In this document: positions 11,239-22,691 of the stretch, in pieces
Layout: every line of letters begins with the position of its first letter
Numbering within the stretch: position 1 is the stretch's first letter
NCBI GenBank assembly: GCA_022575985.1
Contig: JAKSXM010000014.1
Coordinates: 9,672,001-9,736,000, forward strand
Length of the DNA stretch: 64,000 bases
Source: Anagrus nilaparvatae
Taxonomy: Eukaryota; Arthropoda; Insecta; Hymenoptera; Mymaridae
Direction of reading: 5' to 3'
Program-made: the position numbers and the translations under genes
The notes under the pieces: generated by a model
Database searches by the model: none
The model's input: only the letters and a program-made list of their open reading frames with translations
Told to the model about the DNA's origin: nothing

Positions 11239-12941
11239 CCTTTGAGGTTATCATCATGCGCGAAATGAATGGTTACTGTTCAATTTCCTATTCTTATTTA
11301 TCGCTTTTCTCTTCTGTGAATTATTATTCTAATTTTACATCCATTTATATTCACACTTGCTTTTTGGTTCTATAAAGTGAGTAAACATTAATCTTATAAT
11401 ATTTTACACACTTGTGCACTTTTGTCTTTTTATTTTTCAATGTCTACCTAATAAACATAATTGAGTATTTCTAAACTTGAAAGCTCTTTTCTATTTTATT
11501 TTTAGTTTTCCAATAAATATCTTATAAAAAGAAGCAAACTAATAGTTTGAATGTTCATTTACTAACAGGATTTCATCAAACGTTATAAGCTCATAATAAG
11601 TTCAACATTTTTAAAATTTAGTGTAGATGTTCTGTTGAATATTTCATCAATGAATAATTTACATCCATAATCTATTCTCCAAGGAGATTTGTGTTTGATA
11701 CCTGTTTCGAGCATACTTTATTCTTAACATATACGATTTGTAAAAACATTTTTTGTTAAATTGCATTTACTTATAATTGTATGTCTGTTCTAGATTCCAC
11801 TCGAATAACTAATTTACATAAATTTTTATTTGCTTTTGTAAATCAATATTAATAATAATCAATACAAATTTGTTTCCAAATTAAAAGAGTTGAAAATATA
11901 ACTAAAAATAATCTCTTACACAATTAGTTGTAACGGGTTTTTTATGCATTTTTATGTTACTGGTGAAACCCGAAATCTAATAGAACTAGCTGTTTATCCC
12001 AAAAGAAGTTCTGCTTGATCTCTTAAGCAAAGTTAGAGCTACCTGAAATGTCCTGGTTGGGCTTTCCGAAACTTTTTATAATGCAGTTGTTTCGAAAGTG
12101 GGAAAATGCAATTTGGAGGAAGAAAAAGAAAATTTACTCTGGTATATTTATTAGGAAAACACTATGAAGGCAAATCTGAGTATAGCTATTTTCAAAATGT
12201 AAACTAATAAATTAAAAAAAATATATTAATTAACACTTAGAAAACGGATCTCTTAGGTGAAAATAAATGTCAGGGTGTAATATTTTACTCAAAAGATATT
12301 AATTTCTTTTTGGCAGTGAAATTAATTTCTTGGAATTTACTTATATACATAAATATACGTATTTAAAAGTCGACCTCTAAGTTTAAAAATGGATGCTGGA
12401 GTCACAAACTGATCTTTATCGACCAGGGTATATTTTATATATCTTGAGTTAATTTTAATCTCCTAGGAATTTAATTTGTTATGAGGAAATGCTAAAAGCA
12501 CAATATATCACTGAGCAAAAATTTTAAAAATCTGCTAGATTTTTAACTTAAATAGATTTTAAGTTTAAAAAAAATCTACTTGAATCAAATTGTATTTGAT
12601 ACAGTTAATGCAATTATATATTTAAATTTTTTCTTTAGTTCTCCAAAAATATTCTAGTACGCAAAAGTCTTTCTTTTCTTTTTTCTTTTTAATTTATTGG
12701 ATTTTCAAAAAATGCTTAAGTTTCTTATCTGATTTACCGTATTTGTTTTTCCTTTTTATAAACCAGCATGGCATTCTTTGTTAAAAATTTTAAAATTTCT
12801 ATCAAGAAAATTTTCTATTCAATTAAAAAGTGCGTTATTTGAACCAAATAGGCAATGTACTTTTTATGGATATTTTTCTATTTGATTCTTATCAATTTCG
12901 TTCAAAAAGATCTTTTTTCAGTGTTAATAAATTTTTACTAA

Positions 12942-13530
12942 CAAGGGGTGACCGGAACCTTTGGGTTTCTTTTTGATTACTTATTTAGCAGATATGATAA
13001 TTTAAAGAAAGGGTCTCAATTTAAAGTTTTAAAAAAAAAATTATATTTTATCACTAACTTTGTGGTTCCATATCTCAGAAACATCTAAAGCTAAAAGAAC
13101 GAGTAAAACATTTTTCAAATCTTAGAGCTAATACAAAATTTTGGAGACCTAGAAGACCTATTTTTATTGAAATTGCAATTTTGGCAGCAATTTAAAAATT
13201 GGTCATTTGGGTCCATAAATGGGAATTTGGTTTATTGACTATAGCGCTGTGAGAATGCGTGATGAAGCATTGTGGCTGACGGGAGTTAAGAGATGGTACT
13301 TATACAAAAAAATGAGACCAACCTGAAGTATTTTGATTAATTTGCGAGTTTACAGCGTTATTTTGAAAATTGTATAAAAATCCTATTTTATAACATTGAT
13401 CCCTGCGTTTCTAAGCCCAGAAGACGCGTTGGAATAAACGAAGGGTATCTACGGCGTTTTTTTAACATATTAAAGTCATCCATAACAATAGATTGTAATT
13501 TGGCGACCCAAAGGTTCCGGTCTCCCCTTG
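12942..13530. mobile_element. MITE (589 bp) with TAA duplication, PIF/Harbinger-like
   Basis: The left end CAAGGGGTGACCGGAACC and the reverse complement of the right end, CAAGGGGAGACCGGAACC, differ at one base over 18. Both sides carry TAA (12939-12941 and 13531-13533). A 3-bp TWA duplication is typical of PIF/Harbinger elements. There is no coding capacity. The interior carries the module also present at 8740-9010 and 16520-17260. Confidence 0.75.
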
Positions 13531-13533
13531 TAA

Positions 13534-14304
13534 GTGGCAAAAAAATCTCCTCACGTCTGGACCATCACAAACCCTAGGATACAATTTTTTTACCCGCCCG
13601 GGCGTAAAATTTTTTGTGAAATTTTAGCACGCGTTTTAAACCAAGTAGGTCAAAAAATAGTGTAAGTACCATGGGCAAACGTTAGACACAAGCGTAAACA
13701 CATATCACTCGTGCCCAGCTTCACCAAACACTCCAATTAGTGCTCACGCTAGTGCCTAAACTTTTGCGCCCTTGATTCTTAATATACTATTACATTAGTA
13801 TTTTTAATTAAACTAAATTAAATATCTCAATGTTTCCTAAGAAGAAAATTTCCCATAATTTAAAGAAAGCTTAAAAAAAATCTCTTTTGTACAAATATTT
13901 AAACTAAATTTATTTCACTGGAGATATTTAAAAAAATAAATAAAAAGCAACAATGCCTTCCAGCAAAAAATATATGTTATTAATAAAATAATCGTTAATT
14001 TTTAATTATTTTTATAAAAATATTTTTTACCTAAATAAATAAGAAAGTATATTTTCAATATATCATTTTAAAAATTATGTTTTTTTGGTTTTTAGTTTAA
14101 AAAAAATATAAACAATATATTGAAAGTATATTCTCTATTTCGCGTTGGTATTTGTCTCAAATTCGATTGGGTTCAAGAATCTTTCTCGAGCTCAAAATCA
14201 AAAGGTTTTCTACGAGACTAAGTAGAAATTCCTTGCTTCGAGTAAAAATTTTTTTCTTAAAAAAATGTTTCTTATTATGTATGTCGCAGTGTTATAGAAT
14301 AGTT
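13534..14304. other. Spacer, no gene seen
   Basis: A GC-richer part at 13560-13780 includes the short palindrome CGCCCGGGCG and several GTGC/GCAC words. I see no A/B boxes or ORF. The rest is AT-rich. Confidence 0.5.
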
Positions 14305-15234
14305 TGTATTATAGGCTATAATACGGATTATAGAAAAGTAAAATTTTTAAAATCATTACTTTCCTATGATACTGGAATTTTAAGTGTCATATCCTACAAC
14401 CCGTATTATAGCCTATAATACTAACGCACTTTTGTATTATAGAAAAATGAAATATAAAATCGTTTTCATCATTTCACTACCATTCAATTATTTATTTTTT
14501 ATACTACCTACATAATTATATTAACTTACAATGAAATTTTTAATTGTTTTATTTTAATTATTTATTTATTTATATAAATTTAAATTATTTATCTCATTAA
14601 TGGTCAATGTAAATAACAACAATAATTACTTATAGAATAATAATGTTATTGAGATAAGAATAATATAATTTTATATTTGGTTTGTTTTGATCGCGACTTA
14701 CTTATAGAATCAAAATTGGTACTATAGCATTCAAAATTATTATACATAGATATCATCTGTAGTATTTGAATTCCAAACAGTATTTTTCTGTTTTCAAATT
14801 ACAAAATGACTTTGCATGCCAATAGTAAAACGAGGTTCTTTTGACTTACCTAATAAATGGGGTATTATTATGAAAATAGAAAATAACGTGTACCAATTTG
14901 GTACAAATGATGGTATTATCAAAGGTTGGTTCCCAAGGACAGAACAGAAAAGATACGAATCAACATTCATTTGTAAAGAAGACGTCCTTAAAGACAGTAT
15001 AATCACGTTAAGAGAAGCTGCATTTAAACAATCTCTAATAAAAATAAATAATTGAATGGCAGTGAAATGATGAAAACGATTTTATATTTCATTTTTCTAT
15101 AATACAAAAGTGCGTTAGTATTATAGGCTATAATACGGATTATAGGCTATGACACTTAAAATTTTAGTATCATAGAAAAGTAATAATTTAAAAAATTTTA
15201 CTTTTCTATAATCCGTATTATAGCCTATAATACA
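14305..15234. mobile_element. Inverted-repeat element (930 bp) carrying a captured gene fragment
   Basis: About 195-bp arms (14305-14500 and 15042-15234) are ~90% identical as inverted copies. They begin TGTATTATAGGCTATAATAC, and each arm contains further copies of the self-complementary motif TATTATAGCCTATAATA. The target duplication is unclear. The centre holds the 79-codon ORF at 14816-15055, whose last codons run into the right arm. Non-autonomous: no transposase. Confidence 0.78.
14816..15055 (+). CDS. Fragment resembling the post-integrase tail of GIN/KRBA2-like integrase proteins
   Basis: An open frame of 79 codons inside an inverted-repeat element. The order K-R-G-x-x-D-L-x-N-x-x-G-I-I-M, Y-Q-F-GT-N-D-G-I-I-K, R-T-E-Q, F-I-C-K-E-D-V and I-T-L-R-E-A-A-x-K-Q-S resembles the conserved segment after the integrase core in transposon-derived integrase-like proteins (the GIN/KRAB-A domain-containing 2-like group). 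There it is normally followed by a Cys-rich end, which is missing here. The reading frame is intact, but neither the catalytic core nor an upstream exon is present. I infer capture by the surrounding element rather than a gene in place. It could be translated as a small protein; no evidence either way. Confidence 0.45.
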   Translation: MPIVKRGSFDLPNKWGIIMKIENNVYQFGTNDGIIKGWFPRTEQKRYESTFICKEDVLKDSIITLREAAFKQSLIKINN

Positions 15235-15857
15235 GACCCTAAGGAAACGATACTATAGAAACCAATAGAACGGTGTCCAAAAGAATCCAATAGCCTATAG
15301 AATCCAATAGAATGTATAAAAGTGGCGTTTATTCTTAAATGATTATTTGAGATTATTGACCATTAAGGGTAATTTATAACAACATATTTTTATTTTGTTG
15401 TAATCGTGTTGAGGTAGTATATGCGTGGAGTGAAAAAGATTCGGACCTCCTTCTTCCTATCAAGAGTTTCGTATAAGAAATTCCAAAAGTTTTTACTTAT
15501 TAAAAAAAATTTACAAAACAGATTTTAATATGGTAGAACTATTTAGATTTTTACAAAAAAATTTTCTTTGAATTTTCGCATATTTTCTCAAATTTTTCGA
15601 ATTTAATATTTAAAGATTTAAAAATTGATAAATCGATTGAATTTTCCCGAAACGTTTATTTAGGGCAAATTCCTGTAGTTAATTTTAATTCAGAAAATAA
15701 ATTTTTCGATTTTCTAAAATTTCCACAATTTTTAAATGTTTAATTTTTTTTTTAATTTTCCAAAATTTTCATGATTGGCGGAGGGAGAAGGGATGCGTTC
15801 TTTTACTTCTCTGTTGAATCGCTGCACCTTGTAGTACTATTTTGTTGTACAATGTAT
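15235..15857. other. Spacer, no gene seen
   Basis: Contains short repeated words (AGAATCCAATAG three times at 15282-15312) next to the preceding element, and AT-rich DNA. No ORF or structured RNA recognised. Confidence 0.5.
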
Positions 15858-17915
15858 ATTAGACTGCCAAAAAAAAAATCGACTTTTCGATTTTTTAAGG
15901 TGCTCAAGCGTTTTTGGATGTCATTTAATGAAAAAAAAAGTTCTACGTAAACCGCATCTAAAAATATTTAGTCGTTTGACAGCGCCAAAGCATTTTCGAT
16001 TTTTGAAAATGGGCTCAGGAACGTCGGGAGGGCCTAAAGCTACTAAACTTAAAAGGCAACATAAAAACAAAATTTTGGGGGGTATTTCATAGTTTTTTTG
16101 GTCGTTAAAAACGATGGAATCATTTATTTTTAATTATTTTTTTAAGGGAAAAAGTTATGAGCTAATTTCAGTGGTAAAAATATCAAAAATTGGACAGTTT
16201 TTGACGTCAAAAACTTGCTGCGGACTAAAAAATGTATAGAAATTATTTTCAAAGGGCATCCCGCATGTTTTTTGGGTCACTAAAAACGATGAAATTGGTT
16301 ATTTTTATTTATTCTTGACGGATTCAGAGTTATGGGCCAAATATTGTAGTTTGAATTTCCGAATTCAGCATTTTTTTGAGTTAAATGGCTGTCAAACGTG
16401 CAGAGAACTTTTCCGAACCTCTAGAAAGGTAAATTATCATATTTTTGTGTTTTTCTAACTAGCGCAGAATTAATTGCTTAGATTTTTTTAAGGGTGCTAG
16501 TTTAGTTCTGTGTTACCCCAATGTCATAAAATATGGTTTTCAGGCAATTTTCCAAACAATGCTGTCATCTTGCAATTCAACCAAAATACTTCCAGTTGGT
16601 CTCATTTTTTTGCATAAAATACACCTTACAATCCCCGTAATCAGCAATTTTTCAGTATCGATTCTCTCATCGTAATAGTTAATAAACCAAATGCCCATTT
16701 TCGGCCCTAAATGACCAATTTTTAAGTTGCTACAAAAATTGATATTTTTATTAAAAATAGTTCTTATAGGTCTCAAAAATTTTGTACAAACTTTAAGTTT
16801 CCAAAATTTTTTTACTTCTTTGTTTTCAATTTTCCTTTTAGCAAATATGATAATTTAAAGACAGAGTCTCAATTTGAGGTTTAAAAAAACAATGATACTT
16901 TTATCATTAAATTTGTATAACCATATCTCGGAAATATTTAAAGCTAAAAGGATGAGTAAGAAATTTTTGGAAACTTAGAACTTACAAAAAGTTATTGTAA
17001 AAAAATTAATCTCAATTTTATCGAAAATTAAAATTTTAGCACCAATTTAAAAATTGGTCATTTAGGGCCGAAAATGGGCATTTGATTTATTAACTATTAC
17101 GATGAGAGAATCGGTGATGAAAAATTGCCGATTACGGGGATTGAAAGATGTATTTTATGCAAAAAAAATAAGACCAATTGGAAATATTTTGGTTGAATTG
17201 CAAGATGACAACATTATTTGGAAAATTGCCTGAAAACCATATTTTATGACATTGTGGTAACACTGAACTAAACTAGCACCCTTAAAAAAATCTTAGCAAT
17301 GAATTCTGCGCTAGTTAGAAAAAGACAAAAATATGATAATTTACCTTTTTAGAGGTTCAGAAAAGTTATCTGTAGGCTTGACAGCCATTTAACTCAAAAA
17401 AATGCTAAATTTGGAAAATCAAGCTACAATATTTGGCTCATTACTCTGAATCCGTCAAGAATAAATAAAAATAACCAATTTTATCGTTTTTAGTGACCCA
17501 AAAAACATGCAGAATGCCCTTTTAAAATAATTTCTAAACATTTTTTAGTCAGCAGCAAGTTTTTGACGTCAAAAACTGTCCAATTTTTGATATTTTTACC
17601 ACTGAAATTAGCTCATAACTTTTTCCCTTAAAAAAATAATTCAAAATAGATGATTCCATTGTTTTTAGCGACCAAAAAAACTATAAAATACCCCCCGAAA
17701 TTTTATTTTTATGTTGCCTTTTAAATTTAGTAGCTTTAGTCCCTCCCGACGTTCCTGAGCCCATTTTCAAAAATCGAAAATGCTTTGGCGCTGTCCAACG
17801 ACTAAATATTTTTAAATGCGGTTTATGTAGAACTTATTTTTTCATTAAATGGCATCCAAAAACGCTTGAGCACCTTAAAAAATCGAAAAGTTGATTTTTT
17901 TTTTGGCAGTCTAAT
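15858..17915. mobile_element. 2-kb palindromic (foldback) element
   Basis: Left end ATTAGACTGCC and right end GGCAGTCTAAT are exact inverted copies flanked by GTAT on both sides (15854-15857 and 17916-17919), a candidate 4-bp duplication. The two halves (15858 to about 16810, about 16840 to 17915) are inverted copies along nearly their full length, for example GGGCTCAGGAACGTCGGGAG against CTCCCGACGTTCCTGAGCCC, so there is almost no unique loop. No protein is encoded; the small open frames are palindrome shadows. Confidence 0.82.
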
Positions 17916-17919
17916 GTAT

Positions 17920-20893
17920 ATGGGTTATTATTTCTCAACTGTATATAAAGTGTATGGGTGGGTCGGCAAATCAATCCCAAACCAATTTCGTTCAAAAATA
18001 TAACTAAAAATGGTAAATTTTCCAAATTTTTAGCCCTCTAGATCCGATCCTCTCTTTTTGACAGCTGTATAAACTTTTTTCATTTTTGGTCAGGTTAAAT
18101 TTTTAAGTAAGCATGTTTTTCTTATTTTTTATCGTAAACGCTTATTTTTTGATAAAAAAACATTTCCTTCTAGGGCCCCATAGGAAATTTCCCGTAGAAT
18201 CCAATTCTGGGGTCAAAATTTTTTTTAAAACTGCGCATGCGCGAGAAAATCTAAATTTACGCTTTAGGTGACCTTGACTTTGGGCTTTAATATCTCCGTA
18301 GCAGAAAAAAATTTTTCTACCTAACTGGTCTCAAAAAACTTCATTTCTTATGTAATTTTAATGCATCAATAAATTTTTTTGTGATTTTCACTTTTCAATG
18401 CGCTATATTCGAAAAAGTGATTTTTCAAAAATTCAAAAAAATAATTGCTCTATTTTATCCCTTTGAAATTTTAAAAATGGCCTCAGACTAAAAAATGTAT
18501 TAAAGCTTGGTCTTTTTTAATAAGTATATTTTAGATAAAATTTTACATAATTGTAAAAAAAATAGGTTCCCTTATAGATAGAGGCTTTTTGACTGTATGC
18601 CTTTAGTAAAATTTCATTCTCTTACCGAATCTGAAGTCAGATTTTACTCACAACCCTTTAAGTGCCCCAAAAATAGGGGTAATGAGGGTGAAAAAGGGGC
18701 TAAAATAAAAATGACGGAAAGTCAATAAAAAAATAAAAAAATGATACCAAAAAACATTTAAATTTACTTTTTTATGCAAAAAACTTTTAGGTATATGGAA
18801 AATTTAATTGAATTTCAACCCTTATATTGCAAGTAGGGGTAATTTTTCCCAAATATTTCAAATAATGTTTGTTTTAGCTCCAAATCGGTTCTAATAGGTA
18901 AATTTTACTCCTTATTCTATATTTTGAATTTGTTTTAAGCTAAAACGCTTCTGTGAGCATTAAAATAGGGGTAACTGGGACAAAATTGCTTAGAGCATTT
19001 ATCATATTATTCTTTTAGGTAAACTTTCTTACTTTATATACTTTAGGTAACTTTTATGGCCTGAAAAATTACCCTTAAAAGGTAAATAGTTAAAAAAGGT
19101 AAAAAACTTTTATGCCCTTAAAAATTACCGTTAAAAGGTAAATAGGGATGGTTTTTAAAAAGTACAAGTATACCTATTTTATTCTTTCAAATTGGTCAAT
19201 ATAGGTAAATTTTATCGCTGAATTCAAAGCTGATGATAGTATCAAGCGAAAACTCTTTTGTTAGCATATCATAGAGGTAAAGGGGGCGAAATGGGGCACA
19301 TAAAGTGTATATTATAATAAGCACAATATGATACAAAGCTTAAAAATTCTTATGAACCTTATTTTATTCTATGTATACAAAAATTACATAGGATTGTTCT
19401 ATTCAGGCGTATATATAGTTTTAATATAGTAGTAATTATGCATGTAAAACTATTTAGAATAGTATATAATAAGGTTCTTAAGAATTTTTAAGCTTTGTAT
19501 CATTTTGTGCTTATAATATAAACTTTATGTGCCCCATTTCACCCCCTTCACCTCTATTGATATGCTAACAAAAGGTTTTTGATTGATACTATCATAAGCT
19601 TTGAATTCAGCAATAAAATTGTTTCTATATGGACCAATTTGAAAAAAAAAAATAGATATACTTGTATTTTTTAAAAACCACCCCTATTTACCTTTTAACG
19701 GTAATTATGAAGGGCATAAAAGCTATCCACGATAAATACTCAAAGCAATTTATTCTATTTATCCCCGATTACCCCTATTTTAATGCTCATAGAAGCGTTT
19801 TAGCTTAAAACAAATTCAAAATATAGAATTAGGAGTAAAATTTACCTATTCGAACCGATTTGGAGCTAAAACAAACATTATTTGAAATTTTTGGGAAAAA
19901 CTACCGCTACTTGCAATATAAGGGTTAAATTTCAATTAAATTTTCCATATACCTAAAAGTTTTTTGCATAAAAAAGTAAATTTAAATGTTGTTTAGTATC
20001 ATTTTTTTATTTTTTTTTTTTTTGATTTTTCCGTCATTTTTATTTTAGCCCCTTTTTCACCCTCATTACTCCTATTTTTGGGGCACTTAAAGGGTTTTAA
20101 GTAAAATCTGACTTCAGATTCGGTAATAGCATGAAATTTTACTGAAGGCATATAGTCAAAAAGCCTCTATCTATAAGGGAACCTATTTTTTTTTAATGAT
20201 TTTCCGATTACGACCGCTTGGGCGTAAATGGGTTAATAAATGGGTTTAAAAATATACAATTATGTAAAATATTATCTAAAATATACTTATCATTAAAAAA
20301 GACCAAGCTTTAATACATTTTTTAGTCTGAGGTCATTTTTAAAATTTCGAAGTGATAAAATAGAGCAATTATTTTTTTGATTTTTTGAAAAATCACTTTT
20401 TTGAATATAGCGCGTTGAAAAGTGAAAATCCCAAAAAAATGTTTTGATGCATCAAAAGTACATGAGAAATGAAGTTTTTTTAGACCAGTTAGGTAGAAAA
20501 CTTTTTTTCTGCTACGGAGATATTAAAGCCCAAAGACAAGGTCACCTAAAGCGTAAATTTAGATTTTCTCGCGCATTTGCAGTTTAAAAAAAATTTTTGA
20601 TCCCAGAATCGGATTCTACGGGAAATTTCCTATGGGGCCCTAGAAGGAAATGTTTTTTTATCAAAAAATAAGCGTTTACGATAAAAAATAAGAAAAACAT
20701 GCTTATTTAAAAATTTAATCTGACCAAAAATGAAAAAAGTTTATACAGCTGTCAAAAAGAGAGGATCGGATCTAGAGGGCTAAAAATTTGGGAAATTTAC
20801 CATTTTTAGTTATATTTTTGAACAAAATTGGTTTGTGGTTGATTTGCCGACCCACCCATACACTTTATATACAGTTGAGATATAATAACCCAT
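17920..20893. mobile_element. 3-kb palindromic (foldback) element
   Basis: ATGGGTTATTAT at 17920 is mirrored by ATAATAACCCAT ending at 20893. The arms (17920 to about 19345, about 19470 to 20893) correspond through landmarks such as GTGTATGGGTGGGTCGGC, TTTTTAGCCCTCTAGATCCG, GCCCCATAGGAAATTTCC and a GGCGAAATGGGGCACATAAA-like inner end. The right arm has a small extra segment near 20195-20260 (CGACCGCTTGGGCGTAAAT). The loop is about 120 bp. The target duplication is not certain. No coding sequence. Confidence 0.8.
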
Positions 20894-20973
20894 ATATATG
20901 TATAACCAAAGAATATGTATATATGTATAACGTATTGGATAGGTATTGTGTTTATGTGGCTGTGTATATTATG

Positions 20974-20999
20974 CATCGTAAAAAGTTCTTTTTACGATG
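20974..20999. repeat. Perfect 12-bp hairpin
   Basis: CATCGTAAAAAG and its exact reverse complement are separated by TT. The 3' arm ends in T-run plus ACGATG, so it is a hairpin rather than a bacterial-style terminator. It lies in the spacer 20894-21202, which otherwise shows only a CTAG end motif after GGAGCCCC near 21127-21136. Confidence 0.8.
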
Positions 21000-21202
21000 A
21001 TATTATGTAAGTTATACATGCGCCTGCCTGTTGTTTTTTGAATATAATTTTATTTTGTATAAGAGTATTTTTTTATGATTTCTTAGAACTTTTTTAGAGA
21101 GATGCCGATACTATTTATCAAGGTGGAGCCCCCTAGTATATATATATAGTTAAATAAAAAACACCGCATACAAAAAATTTTAATATCAAAAGCAATGTGT
21201 TA

Positions 21203-21604
21203 CACTGTAAAAAGTAACTTTCTTATATTCACAAAAAAAATAGAAAATTTTCGAAAAATTAGTAAATTTTCGAAAATAATCGTAAAACTAAATTTAGTAT
21301 ATTAACAACAAATTCGAGAACTCTCGATTTTTTCTTGTGAATTTACGAAAAAATTTGTAAATTAGCAAATATTTTTTGTTAATTTTCGAAAAGAAATTGT
21401 AAATTATCAACTCTTGAATTTATCTTTATGAATTTATATTTATATTGAAATTATCTCTTGAATTTACAAAAAAAAATCGGAAATACTCAAATTTTTAGTT
21501 AATATACTAAATTTAGTAAATTTACGATTTTTTTCGAAAAATTACTAATTTTTCGAAAATATTCTATTTTTTTTGTGAATCTAAGAAAATTACTTTTTAC
21601 AGTG
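21203..21604. mobile_element. 402-bp MITE with TA duplication
   Basis: CACTGTAAAAAGTAA at the left is mirrored by TTACTTTTTACAGTG at the right, each bordered by TA (21201-21202 and 21605-21606). The inverted homology continues for more than 100 bp with TTTTCGAAAAATTAGTAAA. No coding sequence. It shares its CACTG start and TA duplication with the element at 1854-2826, but interior sequence differs. Confidence 0.85.
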
Positions 21605-21821
21605 TAGAGAAAGATGAAAATATAAAAATTTTTATACAAATTGGTGACCTATTTTTGGTAGTACTTTCAGGGAACAATGCTTTGGAGCAGTTTCCATGAC
21701 CCGACATGAGTTTTACTCTAACTAGATTTTAATTTACCCATACTATTGTCAACTTCTAATATACATCTTTCATTTCTTTGTGAGCTTTCTGGTTCAGCAC
21801 TCATATTCTCCATTTCCTTAA

Positions 21822-21871
21822 CAGCGGCGGATCCAGCGGGGGGTGAAGGGGGCGATCGCCCCCCCCCCCCC
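21822..21871. mobile_element. Possible hAT-type transposon end with G/C palindrome
   Basis: CAGCGGCGGATCCAG at 21822 resembles the terminal sequence of some hAT transposons (CAGxGGCGGATCCAG). It is followed by a 16-bp perfect palindrome GGGGGCGATCGCCCCC (21848-21863). I did not find the opposite end, so this may be a truncated remnant. The DNA from 21872 to 22657 is AT-rich with no ORF. Confidence 0.4.
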
Positions 21872-22402
21872 AAGGAAGTGAAAATTATAAAATTTCAATA
21901 TTATTTTATCTAATTTTTAATATATACATGAATATATAAAATTTACTTTTTCATCATTTATTATTTAAAAATTAAAATGTAGACTCTCTTTATGGTATGT
22001 ATAGATATAGTTATACACTGCAGGTATACTTTACAATATTTTATGGTAAAGTTATTTATTGTCTTTAATAACTTTATTCTTGAAAATAAAAATAACAGTA
22101 AGTTTTTTGTTTATAAAGAATTTTACAATTTTTATTAGGACAGGTGATCGTTTTTAAATCTATAAAAATAGATTTTGTAATATATTTTTTATTTTTTTAA
22201 AATAATTTTACAACCGTAATAAAAAAAAAGTATGCATAAATTAAAAGTTCACGATGGATCTTTTTGTATACACCGCGGTGATATAACTTTCTTTCAATGC
22301 GTTATACACAAATATATTTTTCGTATGAAGCAGTAAAATTTTTTTTTCTTTTTACATTTTATTTTGATTCTTTAAATTATTTTATGATTTAATATTAAAT
22401 GA

Positions 22403-22431
22403 ATTATTATTATTATTATTATTATTATTAT
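22403..22431. repeat. (TTA)n microsatellite
   Basis: About nine uninterrupted TTA/ATT units. Confidence 0.95.
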
Positions 22432-22655
22432 GACCTATTATTTTCTAAGTACTATACCAAATAAAATAATATAAATATTATATATTTTATGTATTTAATT
22501 TTAAAATTTTTATATTTAGATTTTTTTTTTAAGTTTGATCCTTACCGAATTAATAATATAATTTCTGGTAAAGTTTACGTAAGATCTATTTGAACAAAAT
22601 TTTTTTTATATGATGCTTGTTTTACAACTGATTTTATAGATTTATATTTTATCAT

Positions 22656-22657
<2 letters not shown>

Positions 22658-22691
<34 letters not shown>

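Larger units (their letters stand above)
9903..12941. other. 3-kb AT-rich stretch without a recognised gene
   Basis: Apart from the repeat copy at 10545-10770 and the open frame at 11017-11238, nothing coding or structured was recognised. Codon content is dominated by A/T homopolymers, and short open frames such as the one at 9874-10095 look random. Confidence 0.5.

Noticed and set aside
16540..21000. Open frames at 16540-16776, 17834-18025 and 20788-21000
   Set aside because: They arise from the palindromic arms and appear as mirror copies; composition is AT-driven and no domain is recognisable.
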